From Nocardia alni (GTDB lineage Bacteria; Actinomycetota; Actinomycetes; Mycobacteriales; Mycobacteriaceae): a stretch of 64,000 bases of DNA. Below are positions 1 to 7,994 of this stretch, piece after piece. Below the pieces are notes generated by a model. The model saw only the letters and a program-made list of their open reading frames with translations, did not search any database and was not told the DNA's origin. A program made the translations under genes and the position numbers. Location of the stretch: assembly GCF_019038435.1 (NCBI RefSeq), contig NZ_JAGPOX010000010.1, positions 1-64,000 on the forward strand, given 5' to 3'. Position 1 is the first letter of the stretch. The number at the start of each line of letters is the position of its first letter.

Positions 1-1
1 C

Positions 2-670
2 GTCGGTGTGGCGGGGGTGGCGGGCAACGGTCAGGAGACGTTGGCCGCGGTTGTGGCAGGACACCGTCCCTTGGCCAGTGGCACCGTCACGTTGGGCGGG
101 ACGGACGTCACCGCCTGGGACAACGCGCGTCGCCGCGCCCAGGGTCTGACCCATATTCCCGAGGATCGTAACGGTGCGGGCGTGGCGCTGGACGGGACGG
201 CGACCGCCAACCTCGTCGCGGGTTCCCATCGGCGTGCGCCCCTTGGCGGCCGCCTGCGGTTGCGGCCATCGGCGATGCGCGCCCACGCGCGAGATCTCAT
301 CCAGCGCTTCGGAATCCGGGTCGCCGACCCCGCGGCGCCGGTGCGCGGCCTGTCCGGCGGCAACGTACAGAAGCTGGTGGTCGCACGAGAACTGGCACAC
401 CGATCCCCGTTCCTGCTGGCCGAACAGCCCACTCGCGGAATCGACCTGGGCGCGATCGAATTCGTCTACGAACAGCTCGACGAATACCGCGCGTCCGGCG
501 GATCGGTCCTCCTGATCTCGAGCGAACTGAGCGAACTCCTGGCCCTCAGCGACCGAATCGTCGTACTCACCGACGGGCATATCGCGGGCGAATTCGCCAC
601 CGCCGAAGCAGATCCGGAGCATATCGGCGCGCTGATGGCCGGAATCACAGTCACACCGGAGCCGGTATGA
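2..670 (+). CDS. Nucleoside-type ABC transporter ATP-binding protein, C-terminal part (YufO/NupO-like)
   Basis: Partial gene entering from the left edge. It is the second nucleotide-binding domain of a fused two-domain ATPase of the YufO/NupO (BMP-dependent nucleoside) type. Visible are a degenerate P-loop (AGVAGNGQET), a PEDR motif, the signature LSGGNVQK, a Walker B-like segment LLAEQPTRGIDLGA and a switch region. GN in place of GxGKST in the P-loop is normal for the second domain of this family. It would power uptake through the two permeases that follow. The stop codon overlaps an ATG at 667. A sugar transporter ATPase is less likely, given the permeases. Confidence 0.88.
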   Translation, partial: VGVAGVAGNGQETLAAVVAGHRPLASGTVTLGGTDVTAWDNARRRAQGLTHIPEDRNGAGVALDGTATANLVAGSHRRAPLGGRLRLRPSAMRAHARDLIQRFGIRVADPAAPVRGLSGGNVQKLVVARELAHRSPFLLAEQPTRGIDLGAIEFVYEQLDEYRASGGSVLLISSELSELLALSDRIVVLTDGHIAGEFATAEADPEHIGALMAGITVTPEPV

Positions 671-882
671 GTGAACGCTGTGGGGGAACCGATACGCAAG
701 GTACATCTGGCCGTGGTGGACGCGGACGCGGTGGCTATCGATGGCCTTGGCCGAGCGCCTGCGAGGTGGCGGGTTGGCGCGCGTGGCGAAGAAACCCATT
801 CGAGGCTGAGTGCCGTGAGAGGACTGTTGGCACGGCATCGGTGGTGGCGGCGGAGCCGAGTCTCGGCGAGGTCGCGCTGTGA
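667..882 (+). other. Coupled spacer reading frame between ATPase and permease
   Basis: A 71-codon frame that starts with an ATG overlapping the upstream stop (ATGA) and ends with a TGA overlapping the GTG of the permease (GTGA). The product is rich in Gly, Arg and Trp, resembles no family I know and ends SLGEVAL. It may be a translated linker that keeps ribosomes moving between two transporter genes rather than a functional protein. A similar frame lies at 2129-2440. Expression is not proven. Confidence 0.35.
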
Positions 883-2132
883 TCAGGGTGCGACAGGGCG
901 ACTCCGGAGGCGGTGGGCCTGAGCGTTGGCGTGGTGCGGCGGGGATCGTCGCGGCGAAAGGTTCGCGGGCGCTGGCGAGGTCGCGAGCGGATGTGGCGGA
1001 CCGTCTCGTGGCCGTGGTGGTGACCGTCGTGCTGACCGGCGCCCTGTTCGCGCTGGCCGGTTACAACCCGATCACGGTGTACGGCAGCATGATTCAGGGC
1101 TCGCTGGTCGGGCCGGGGCTGGTCACCACGGTGCAGGAGACCGTTGTGGTGGTCGGGTTGGCGTTGGGTTTGTCGTTCGCGTTCCGGGCGGGGCAGTTCA
1201 ATCTGGGCGCGAGTGGGCAATTCGTTGTCGGCGGCCTCGCGGGGACCGTGGTGGCCCTGTACTGTCCGGGGCCGGGGTGGATGGTCGTGACGCTGGCTCT
1301 CGTCGCGGCGATGGTGGCGGGTGCGCTGCTCGCGGCGGTGCCCGCGGTGTTGTTCACCGGGTTGTCCGCGCCGGTGTTCGCGACGTCGCTGCTGCTGAAC
1401 TATCCCGTGCTGTCGTTCACGTCGTATCTGATCACGGCGTGGCTGAAGGATCCGGCGTCCGACCGGGAGGCGTCCCGGCTCATCGCGGCGGACCGACGGA
1501 TTCCGGCGCTCGCGCCGGAGCATTCGGCGCCCGGCCGGTTGCTGGAATCGGTATTCGGCCGGTATCACGTGCTCACGCAGCTCGGCGCCGGGCTGAATTG
1601 GTCACTGCTGGTGGTGGCGGTGATCTTCGTGGTCGTGCTGCTGCTCGAGACGCGCACGCCGCTGGGTTTCGAGACCGGCCTGATCGGGCTCAATCCGCGC
1701 ATGGCCGCCGGGGTCGGCATCCGCACCGGCCGCGCGATCGTGCTCGCACTGTCCACCGGCGGAGCGATCGCCGGGGTGATGGGCGCGCTGGTGGTGCTGG
1801 GCTCGCACTTCCGGCTGATCGACGGCGCGCTGGACGGTACGGGATATCCGATCACCGCGCTGCTGGTGGTGATGCTGGCACGCAGCAGCCCACTTGCCGT
1901 GGTGTGGATCGGCTTTCTGTTCACCGCGATCGGAGTCGGGGGTGAAGAGGTGGAGCGCGATTATGGCTTGTCGTCCTACGTTTCGACCGTGGTGCAGGCA
2001 CTGGTCGTATTTCTGGTCTCTATGCGGTTGACGCTGCGAGTGACGTTGCGCCGCAAGCATACCCGAGAACAGTCGATCGATCACACGGTCGAGCCCGCAC
2101 CCGAGCAGAGGGCCAGCGAGGTGGAGGCATGA
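879..2132 (+). CDS. ABC transporter permease, YufP/NupP-like
   Basis: A 417-residue multi-pass membrane protein of the branched-chain amino acid/BMP nucleoside permease superfamily. After a polar N-terminus of about 45 residues come at least eight hydrophobic segments. The segment FRAGQFNLGASGQFVVGG is the family's typical re-entrant signature, and a second conserved stretch lies around GLNPRMAAGVGIRTGRAI. With the next permease it would form the membrane channel for nucleosides or related bases. The GTG at 879 was chosen because it overlaps the preceding frame's stop and gives full family length. The C-terminal tail of about 25 residues is charged. Confidence 0.88.
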   Translation: MIRVRQGDSGGGGPERWRGAAGIVAAKGSRALARSRADVADRLVAVVVTVVLTGALFALAGYNPITVYGSMIQGSLVGPGLVTTVQETVVVVGLALGLSFAFRAGQFNLGASGQFVVGGLAGTVVALYCPGPGWMVVTLALVAAMVAGALLAAVPAVLFTGLSAPVFATSLLLNYPVLSFTSYLITAWLKDPASDREASRLIAADRRIPALAPEHSAPGRLLESVFGRYHVLTQLGAGLNWSLLVVAVIFVVVLLLETRTPLGFETGLIGLNPRMAAGVGIRTGRAIVLALSTGGAIAGVMGALVVLGSHFRLIDGALDGTGYPITALLVVMLARSSPLAVVWIGFLFTAIGVGGEEVERDYGLSSYVSTVVQALVVFLVSMRLTLRVTLRRKHTREQSIDHTVEPAPEQRASEVEA

Positions 2133-2440
2133 ACGAAAGCATCGAGATCATCTTCTGCGTGAGCCCGGGAGCGAATCATCTGCGTGGCACAGGCCGAATC
2201 TGTAGACCGGCGAGATGCGTCGGTGAGTGGAGAACACCAGCGGTACAGCGCGTCCCGCACACGATGGAGCCGAGTATCGGCGCGGCGGAAGTCGAATGCG
2301 GTTCGGCCGCAACCCGAGTGAGCCGTCTGCGCGGCGTAGGCCGGATCCGAGTAGCGCTGCCCTGCGACCGTGAGTGGAGGGCGCGGCGACGGTACGCGTC
2401 TTGTGCGCCGGAGCGGAGCGTCGGGGAGGTTCGGTCGTGA
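2129..2440 (+). other. Coupled spacer reading frame between the two permeases
   Basis: A 103-codon frame whose ATG overlaps the first permease's stop (ATGA) and whose TGA overlaps the second permease's GTG (GTGA). The product is Arg-rich with no recognisable domain and ends SVGEVRS, like the end of the spacer frame at 667-882 (SLGEVAL). The same layout at two junctions of one operon argues against pure chance, but this may be non-functional filler DNA kept in frame. Confidence 0.35.
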
Positions 2441-3354
2441 GTGCACTCGATCTCGTGATCTCGCCCGCGATTCTGGCTGCCATCGTGCGCAGTCTGGTTC
2501 CCTTGGTGCTGCTCGGTCTGGGCGGGCTGATCTGCCAGCGGGCCGGGGTGTTCAACGTCGCGCTGGAGGGGGTGCTGCTCGCCGGATGTTTCGCGGCGGT
2601 GGCGGGCAGTGCGTGGTCGGGTAGTGCCGCGGTCGGGGTTGTCGCGGCGGGGGCGGCCGGGACGCTGGTCGCGTTTGTCCTTGCGGCCGGGTCGATTTGG
2701 CGGCGCGGTGATCCGCTGGTGCTGGGGACCGCGCTGAATATCGTGGTGTCGGGGTTGACGACCTTTCTGCTGCAAGCGCTGTTCCATGTGCGCGGCACCT
2801 TCCAGCGCCCGGATCTGGCCCGGCTGCCGCACTGGTTCGCCGGGAACACACTGCCCTGGATCGGGCCTGCCGTAGCGGCGCTGAGCCCGCTGGGATGCCT
2901 GGCCGTGGTCGCGGTCCCCGCGGTACACGGTTTCTTGCGACACACCATCGCGGGCATGCGGTTGCGTGGAGTCGGGACCGACAGCGCCGCCGCCGCGTCG
3001 CTGGGCGTGCGGCCGGACCGCTACCGGTTCGCGGCACTGCTGGTCGCCGGGATATTCGGCGGCCTGGCGGGGGCCGAATTGTCGCTGGGATCGGTGGCTC
3101 TGTTCACCGAGAACATGTCGGCGGGCCGCGGCTGGGTCATCGTGCTGGTGCTGCTGCTCAGCAACGGCCGGTTGCGCGTCCTGCTCCTGGCGTTGATCGT
3201 CTACGCCTATGCCGAGGCCGTAGGATTCCGCCTGCAAACCGTCGGCCTACCCATGCAATTCTCCGATGCCGCACCATATTTGGCGACGCTGGGCGTGCTG
3301 GTCTGGGCCGGTCTGCGCAACCGGCGGGCGGCGTCGAAACTGGCGATAGGGTGA
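2437..3354 (+). CDS. ABC transporter permease, YufQ/NupQ-like
   Basis: A 305-residue polytopic membrane protein, the second permease of the BMP-type nucleoside transporter. It carries the signature LICQRAGVFNVALEGVLLAG near residues 30-50 and a conserved cytoplasmic loop (GVGTDSAAAASLGVRPDRYR) that should contact the ATPase. The GTG at 2437 was chosen because it overlaps the stop of the spacer frame; an in-frame start 63 bases upstream would add Arg-rich residues not expected in the family. The substrate-binding BMP lipoprotein is not in the window and probably lies to the left. Confidence 0.87.
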   Translation: MSALDLVISPAILAAIVRSLVPLVLLGLGGLICQRAGVFNVALEGVLLAGCFAAVAGSAWSGSAAVGVVAAGAAGTLVAFVLAAGSIWRRGDPLVLGTALNIVVSGLTTFLLQALFHVRGTFQRPDLARLPHWFAGNTLPWIGPAVAALSPLGCLAVVAVPAVHGFLRHTIAGMRLRGVGTDSAAAASLGVRPDRYRFAALLVAGIFGGLAGAELSLGSVALFTENMSAGRGWVIVLVLLLSNGRLRVLLLALIVYAYAEAVGFRLQTVGLPMQFSDAAPYLATLGVLVWAGLRNRRAASKLAIG

Positions 3355-3467
3355 TCAAGATCCTTCAGTCGCCTGTGAACGCGGCGAAAAACACGCGGTC
3401 CGTCCCTGCCCGCCGGTCCTTTCGATCAAGCCGATCGCAACCCTCGTCCGGGCTCCGCATCCAACTG

Positions 3468-3484
3468 TATGCAGTTATATGCAG
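3468..3484. promoter_or_regulatory. Direct repeat upstream of thiM, possible regulator site
   Basis: TATGCAG occurs twice, at 3468-3474 and 3478-3484, one helical turn apart, just before the thiM ribosome-binding site. It could be the site of the GntR regulator encoded at the operon's end. The leader shows no TPP-riboswitch signature. Confidence 0.28.
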
Positions 3485-3504
3485 GCAATGACCGAGGAGA
3501 CGAT

Positions 3505-4302
3505 ATGGACCAGATCACGTTCGACGATGCGCAGGTTCGCGCGGCGTTCCGCAGCATCGGGGCGAAGGGCCCGTTCGTCTACGGACTGACGAATTACATC
3601 GCCGCCAACCTCAACGCGAACGTGCTGCTGGCGGTGGGTGCCGGACCGGCGATCGGTGCGGGAGTGGACTGGCCGAACTCCTTTCCGGCGGGCGCCGACG
3701 GCGTGTGGATCAACACCGCGGCGGTGATGAGCAACGAGGCCTCGACGTTGCGCACGGTGGCCGGGACAGCGCAGGCGGCCGGCACACCCTGGGTACTCGA
3801 TCCGGTCGCGTTCGGCGCGGGCGCCCCGGGCTACGACGAGATCGTGCGTTACCTGCTCACTTTCCGGCCGACGATCATCCGCGGCAACGCCAGCGAACTG
3901 ATCGCGCTGGCCGGCGGCGACGTCACCGGCAAAGGGGTCGAGACCACCGCCGATTCCGGCCAGGCCGTCGAATACGTCAGCGCGCTGGCCCGCGACACCG
4001 GCGCGGTCGTCGCGGTGAGCGGCCCGACCGACTACATCTCCGACGGCGTTCGCACCGTCGCGGTCCCCGGCGGCGACCCGCGGTTGACCAGGGTCACCGG
4101 CGCGGGATGCAGCCTCGGCGCACTGAGCGCGGGCGCCGCGGCGGTGATCGAGGATCCGCTGCTGGCCGCGATCACGGCCCACGCCGCGTTCGCCCGGGCG
4201 GCCGAGGCCGCCGCGCAACGGCTCGGGCCCACCGGCGGCAGCGGCTCGTTCGCGGTCGCGCTGGTCGACGAGCTGTACGCGTTGGCCGAAGGCACGGAGT
4301 AA
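3505..4302 (+). CDS. thiM: Hydroxyethylthiazole kinase
   Basis: A 265-residue cytosolic kinase that phosphorylates 4-methyl-5-(2-hydroxyethyl)thiazole for thiamine salvage. Family hallmarks are YGLTNYIAANLNANVLLAVGA near the N-terminus, the segment WVLDPVAFGAG, the substrate-proximal RGNASELIALAG and the catalytic, anion-hole stretch VTGAGCSLGALSAG near residues 200-215. The ATG at 3505 follows a GAGGAGA box; an upstream in-frame start lacks this. It heads a coupled group of four genes. No ThiE or ThiD lies nearby, so it probably serves salvage rather than complete synthesis. Confidence 0.9.
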   Translation: MDQITFDDAQVRAAFRSIGAKGPFVYGLTNYIAANLNANVLLAVGAGPAIGAGVDWPNSFPAGADGVWINTAAVMSNEASTLRTVAGTAQAAGTPWVLDPVAFGAGAPGYDEIVRYLLTFRPTIIRGNASELIALAGGDVTGKGVETTADSGQAVEYVSALARDTGAVVAVSGPTDYISDGVRTVAVPGGDPRLTRVTGAGCSLGALSAGAAAVIEDPLLAAITAHAAFARAAEAAAQRLGPTGGSGSFAVALVDELYALAEGTE

Positions 4303-4308
4303 GGCGCC

Positions 4309-5661
4309 ATGCATCTGGCAGCGTTTCTCAACGCCGGACCGCAGGGCACCGTCGGCTGGCGGCACCCACAGGCCGCGGACGGATTCCTGACCGCCTCGCA
4401 CTACGCGCATACCGCCCGGGTACTCGAACAGGCCGGTTTCGACTTCGCGTTCGTCCCGGACTCCCTCGCGGTGCCGCGCAGTCTCGGCGACTCCTTCGAT
4501 CCCGCTGTGCAGTGGGGGACCGGAACACCCCGGCTCGATCCGATCCCGGTGATCACGATAATGGCCGCGGCCACAACCCATCTCGGGCTCGCGGCGACAT
4601 CCTCCACCGGATATCAGGAGCCCTACAACCTGGCCCGCACCTTCGCGACCCTGGACCACCTCACCGCCGGCCGGATCGGCTGGAACGTGGTCACCAGCTT
4701 CCAGGACGCCGAGGCGAGGAATTTCGGCCAGGATCGGCTGCCGGGTCGTGACGCCCGCTACGAGCGTGCCGAGGAGTTCCTGGAGGTCACCACCAGGCTG
4801 TGGGACAGCTGGTCGGACGACGCGCTGATCCGGGACAAGGCGTCCGGCGTGTTCGGCCGGCCCGATCGGGTCGAGGCTCTCGATCATCGCGGCCCGTACT
4901 TCTCGGTGGCCGGGCCGCTCGGCGTTCCCCGTCCGCCGCAAGGGTATCCGGTCATCATTCAGGCCGGGGCCTCACCGTCCGGTCGCGACTTCGCCGCCCG
5001 CTGGGCCGATGTGATCTTCTGCAGCCATGAATCTCTGGACTCCGCAGTGGATTTCTATCGCGATATCAAACGCCGGGTCGCCGCGCGTGGGCGCGATCCC
5101 GAACACGTCAAGGTCCTGCCCGCCGCGACGACGGTCGTCGGCCGTGATCGCGGCGAGGCGCGGGCCAAACACGAGGCTTTCGTCGATCTGGTGACCCCCG
5201 AGGCCGGACTGTCCCGGATGGCGTACCACGTGAACGTCGATCTCACCCGTTACGACCTCGACGGACCGCTGCCGCCGCTGGCCGAGGTCGGCGTGGAGGG
5301 GCACTATCGGGAGATCGTGGAGTTCGCCGAGCGAGAGCGGCTCACCATTCGACAGATCGGCCGCTGGTACGGCGCGCGCACCGAAGGCGACATGGTGGGA
5401 TCGGCGACCGATATCGCCGACACCATGGAACGCTGGCTCGATGCCGGAGCCGCCGACGGTTTCATGATCCAGGCCACCCATGTGCCAACGGCTTTCGAGG
5501 AATTCGCCGTCGCCGTGGCGCCGGAGCTACGCCGCCGGGGCCTGGTTCGGGACGGCTATCGGGGTGACACACTTCGCGACAATCTCGGCCTTCCCCGGCC
5601 CGCCCGAGGTGAGTGGCGAGCGCGGGCCGCGTCGACCGCGCAGAAGGCGGCGACGCGATGA
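4309..5661 (+). CDS. FMN-dependent LLM-class monooxygenase (NtaA/SnaA/DszA family)
   Basis: A 450-residue luciferase-like flavin monooxygenase of the nitrilotriacetate/pristinamycin/dibenzothiophene-sulfone oxidase subfamily. Recognisable parts are the FDFAFVPDSL start region, the TSSTGYQEPYNLAR segment, GRIGWNVVTS and the late WxGxxxxVA-type substitute NLGLPRP. Such enzymes use reduced FMN from a separate reductase to oxidise C-S, C-N or sulfone-type substrates. It sits six bases after thiM and overlaps the sulfurtransferase start, so the substrate may be a sulfur heterocycle or organosulfur compound. This is inferred from context only. Confidence 0.85.
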   Translation: MHLAAFLNAGPQGTVGWRHPQAADGFLTASHYAHTARVLEQAGFDFAFVPDSLAVPRSLGDSFDPAVQWGTGTPRLDPIPVITIMAAATTHLGLAATSSTGYQEPYNLARTFATLDHLTAGRIGWNVVTSFQDAEARNFGQDRLPGRDARYERAEEFLEVTTRLWDSWSDDALIRDKASGVFGRPDRVEALDHRGPYFSVAGPLGVPRPPQGYPVIIQAGASPSGRDFAARWADVIFCSHESLDSAVDFYRDIKRRVAARGRDPEHVKVLPAATTVVGRDRGEARAKHEAFVDLVTPEAGLSRMAYHVNVDLTRYDLDGPLPPLAEVGVEGHYREIVEFAERERLTIRQIGRWYGARTEGDMVGSATDIADTMERWLDAGAADGFMIQATHVPTAFEEFAVAVAPELRRRGLVRDGYRGDTLRDNLGLPRPARGEWRARAASTAQKAATR

Positions 5662-6578
5662 GTCCGACCGGATCGGCGCTGGTGAGCGTCACCTGGCTGA
5701 AGCTGAACCTGGATCGAGTTGTTCTGCTGGACGCCAGCATTCGCCGCGGGACCGGATCGGAGCCGCCGTTCGCGGCCGGCCGGACGGATTTCGAGCGCAC
5801 CCATCTTCCCGGCGCTCGCTTCGCCGATCTGTTCACCGTCTTCTCCGACCCGGAGTCGCCGCTGCCGTTCACTCGGCCCAGCGCCGACGGTATCCGCCGG
5901 GCGGCGGCCGAGACGGGGATCGATGACGACTCGACGGTGGTCGTCTATGACCGGCTGACCGGAGCGTGGGCTGCGCGGATCTGGTGGGTGCTGAGGTCTT
6001 TCGGCTTCGATCGGGTCTTCGTCCTGGACGGTGGTCTCGACGCTTGGCAACGGGCCGGATTGCCGCTGGAATCCGGGCCCGGCGATGTACCCGGGGCGAC
6101 CGGCGCCTTCACCCCGGTGGAACGCCCGGAGTTTTTTGTCGACCTCGATACGGTGAAAACACTGTCGGCCCAACCGGATCCGCTTCGGCCACTGGTCTGC
6201 GCCCTGCGGGCCGAGGAATTTCAGGGTGATCCCGCTCGGCCCCGGTCCGGTCATATTCCCGGCTCGATCAACCTTCCGTTCTCCGCCACACTGGATTCGG
6301 AGGGTCTGCACTCCCGCAACGGAACTCGTGTGGCGGCCGCGGCGCTCGGTCTCCCGGTCGCGAGCGGCAGCGTGCTCTACTGCGGCGGCGCCATCAACGC
6401 GGCGGGGCTGGCGCTGGCCCTGCACGAGATCGGCATCACCGATGTCGGTGTCTACGACGGATCGCTGGCGCAGTGGCGCGCGGACCCGGAGTTGCCGCTC
6501 ACGACCGGGCGGAACCCGTCGAAAAATGGTGCACCGGCGAGCCGTTCGCCCGACAGTAGCACCAGGACCGGCAGGTGA
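5658..6578 (+). CDS. Sulfurtransferase with two rhodanese domains
   Basis: A 306-residue two-domain rhodanese (thiosulfate or 3-mercaptopyruvate sulfurtransferase type). The N-terminal inactive-type domain includes VVVYDRLTGAWAARIWW and FVLDGGLDAWQRAG. The C-terminal domain carries GHIPGSINLPF and the active-site loop YCGGAINA with the catalytic Cys near residue 238. It starts at the ATG of an ATGA overlap with the monooxygenase and ends in a GTGA overlap with the GntR gene, so the set is translationally coupled. It could receive sulfur released by the monooxygenase. Confidence 0.86.
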   Translation: MSPTGSALVSVTWLKLNLDRVVLLDASIRRGTGSEPPFAAGRTDFERTHLPGARFADLFTVFSDPESPLPFTRPSADGIRRAAAETGIDDDSTVVVYDRLTGAWAARIWWVLRSFGFDRVFVLDGGLDAWQRAGLPLESGPGDVPGATGAFTPVERPEFFVDLDTVKTLSAQPDPLRPLVCALRAEEFQGDPARPRSGHIPGSINLPFSATLDSEGLHSRNGTRVAAAALGLPVASGSVLYCGGAINAAGLALALHEIGITDVGVYDGSLAQWRADPELPLTTGRNPSKNGAPASRSPDSSTRTGR

Positions 6579-7207
6579 GCGCCCGCGACCACGTCTACGA
6601 AACCCTCCGGCGCCGCCTCATCATGGGCGAATACGATCATGACGCCGCGCTGGTCCCCGCCGCGCTGAGTATCGAATTCGCCGTGTCACGAACCCCCGTG
6701 CGCGAGGCTCTGGGACTGCTGGAACGCGACGGGCTGGTTCGCGGCACCACCCGCGGCTTCGTACCGCACACGCGCTCCGAGGAGGAGATACTGGAGATCT
6801 TCGAGGCTCGGGCGATCCTCGATTCGGCCGCGGCGGCAGCTGCCGCCGAACGCCGCACCACGGCCGATCTGCTCGCACTGCAAGAAATCTCCCAGCGAAC
6901 CCAGCGGGAGCAGGACCCTTCGGAGATCCGGCGCTACCTCAACCTCTGGCACGACGCGGTGCGACGATCCGCCCACAACGTCACCATCGCCGGCTTGCTG
7001 CACACCCTGGACGCCCAGGCCAAACTGGCCGCCCCCTGGCACCCGGAAGCGCCCGCGACCGACCCGACCGTAGACGACCGCCGCGCCGAACACGACGAGA
7101 TCTTGGCCGCCATCACCGCCCGCAACCCCGAGCGCGCCCGCACCCTCATGCTCACGCATCTGGCCCGCGATCGTGAGTTCCGCATCCGTCGCCGGGTGGC
7201 GGGCTGA
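6575..7207 (+). CDS. GntR-family regulator, FCD subfamily
   Basis: A 210-residue transcription regulator with an N-terminal winged helix (residues 1-70, including PAALSIEFAVSRTPVREALGLLERDGLV) and an all-helical FCD ligand-binding domain (about residues 80-205, with metal-site-type histidines such as LWHDAVRRSAHN and MLTHLARDREFR). The GTG start overlaps the sulfurtransferase stop. As the last gene of the thiM operon it probably regulates the operon in response to its substrate, perhaps at the 3468-3484 repeat. Confidence 0.86.
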   Translation: MSARDHVYETLRRRLIMGEYDHDAALVPAALSIEFAVSRTPVREALGLLERDGLVRGTTRGFVPHTRSEEEILEIFEARAILDSAAAAAAAERRTTADLLALQEISQRTQREQDPSEIRRYLNLWHDAVRRSAHNVTIAGLLHTLDAQAKLAAPWHPEAPATDPTVDDRRAEHDEILAAITARNPERARTLMLTHLARDREFRIRRRVAG

Positions 7208-7287
7208 ATTCCGCTTCTCTCGCCTTGGCACACGGTCTCATGATTGATCGCCTCCAGGGTCGGTTCGTGGGTAGACGAGTTGTCGTG

Positions 7288-7872
7288 TCAGCCTCCGGGA
7301 TTCGCCCGCACGACGGGGGCGGAAAGGCTGCGTAGATCGTCGAAGGCTCGGGAGAGATGCTCGTCCAGGCTTTGCGCGGGATCGTCTTGCCAGGCTTCGA
7401 CCGCGTGTTGATAAGCGGCCCAGCCGGTTCGGGCGGCGAGGTCGGCCAATCCATTGCCGACACCGCGGTGTCGCAACGCCTCCGCCACGGCGTCGGTGAG
7501 CAGCGCGTGCTTGGCCAGCTCGCGTTCGCGCAGTGCCGGGGTCGCCGCGATGACCTTCCATCGCGGGTCGGAGTACGGGCGGTTGCTCTCCAGATTCCGG
7601 GCGGATTTCCGGAAGGCGCACAACAGGATCTCGAACGGTTCCAGATCCTCGGGCGCTTCGGCCACCGTCTGTATCAGTGCGTCGCGTAGCTCGGCCTCGC
7701 CGTCGAAGAGCACCTCGCGTTTGTCGGGGAAGTGCCGGAAGAAAGTGCGCTCGTTGACCCCGGCGCGGGCGGCGATCTCCGCGGTCGTGGTCTGGTCGAA
7801 CCCTCGTTCCCGATACAGCTCCAGGGCCGCCTCTCGAAGGCGGCGACGCGCTTCCGCTCCGCTCCGTGGCAT
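7288..7872 (-). CDS. TetR-family repressor
   Basis: A 194-residue TetR regulator. The HTH spans about residues 10-55 (AALELYRERGFDQTTTAEIA and RAGVNERTFFRHFPDKREVL). The C-terminal part resembles the mycobacterial-type domain with TGWAAYQHAVEAW. It is transcribed away from the epimerase gene, and the 122 bases between them hold four copies of a partly palindromic 14-mer, the probable operator array. Confidence 0.88.
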   Translation of the reverse strand: MPRSGAEARRRLREAALELYRERGFDQTTTAEIAARAGVNERTFFRHFPDKREVLFDGEAELRDALIQTVAEAPEDLEPFEILLCAFRKSARNLESNRPYSDPRWKVIAATPALRERELAKHALLTDAVAEALRHRGVGNGLADLAARTGWAAYQHAVEAWQDDPAQSLDEHLSRAFDDLRSLSAPVVRANPGG

Positions 7873-7893
7873 GCGCCGAGCCTACCGCAATGT

Positions 7894-7978
7894 GTCAGTG
7901 ACTGGCGTCGCGTTGCGTCAGTCGCTGGCGTTACGTGTAGAGTCAGTGACTGGCGCTACTTAGTACCAGTAAATGGCG
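7894..7978. promoter_or_regulatory. Array of four operator repeats in a divergent promoter
   Basis: Four copies of GTCAGTGACTGGCG or close variants lie at 7894-7907, 7917-7930, 7942-7955 and 7965-7978, spaced 23-25 bases, about two helical turns. The core CAGTGACTG is palindromic in copies 1 and 3; copies 2 and 4 are degenerate. They fill the space between the TetR gene and the epimerase gene and most likely bind the TetR product cooperatively. The last copy ends 16 bases before the epimerase ATG. Confidence 0.6.
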
Positions 7979-7994
7979 TTAAAGGGAGTGTTCC

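Noticed and set aside
735..1568. Minus-strand frame of 277 codons opposite the first permease
   Set aside because: Arg/His/Gln-rich antisense shadow of a GC-rich membrane protein gene without domain or ribosome-binding site; many similar frames opposite other genes were dismissed for the same reason.
3355..3504. TPP riboswitch upstream of thiM
   Set aside because: The conserved CTGAGA and ACC-TGAAC-type blocks are absent; only a short direct repeat is visible.
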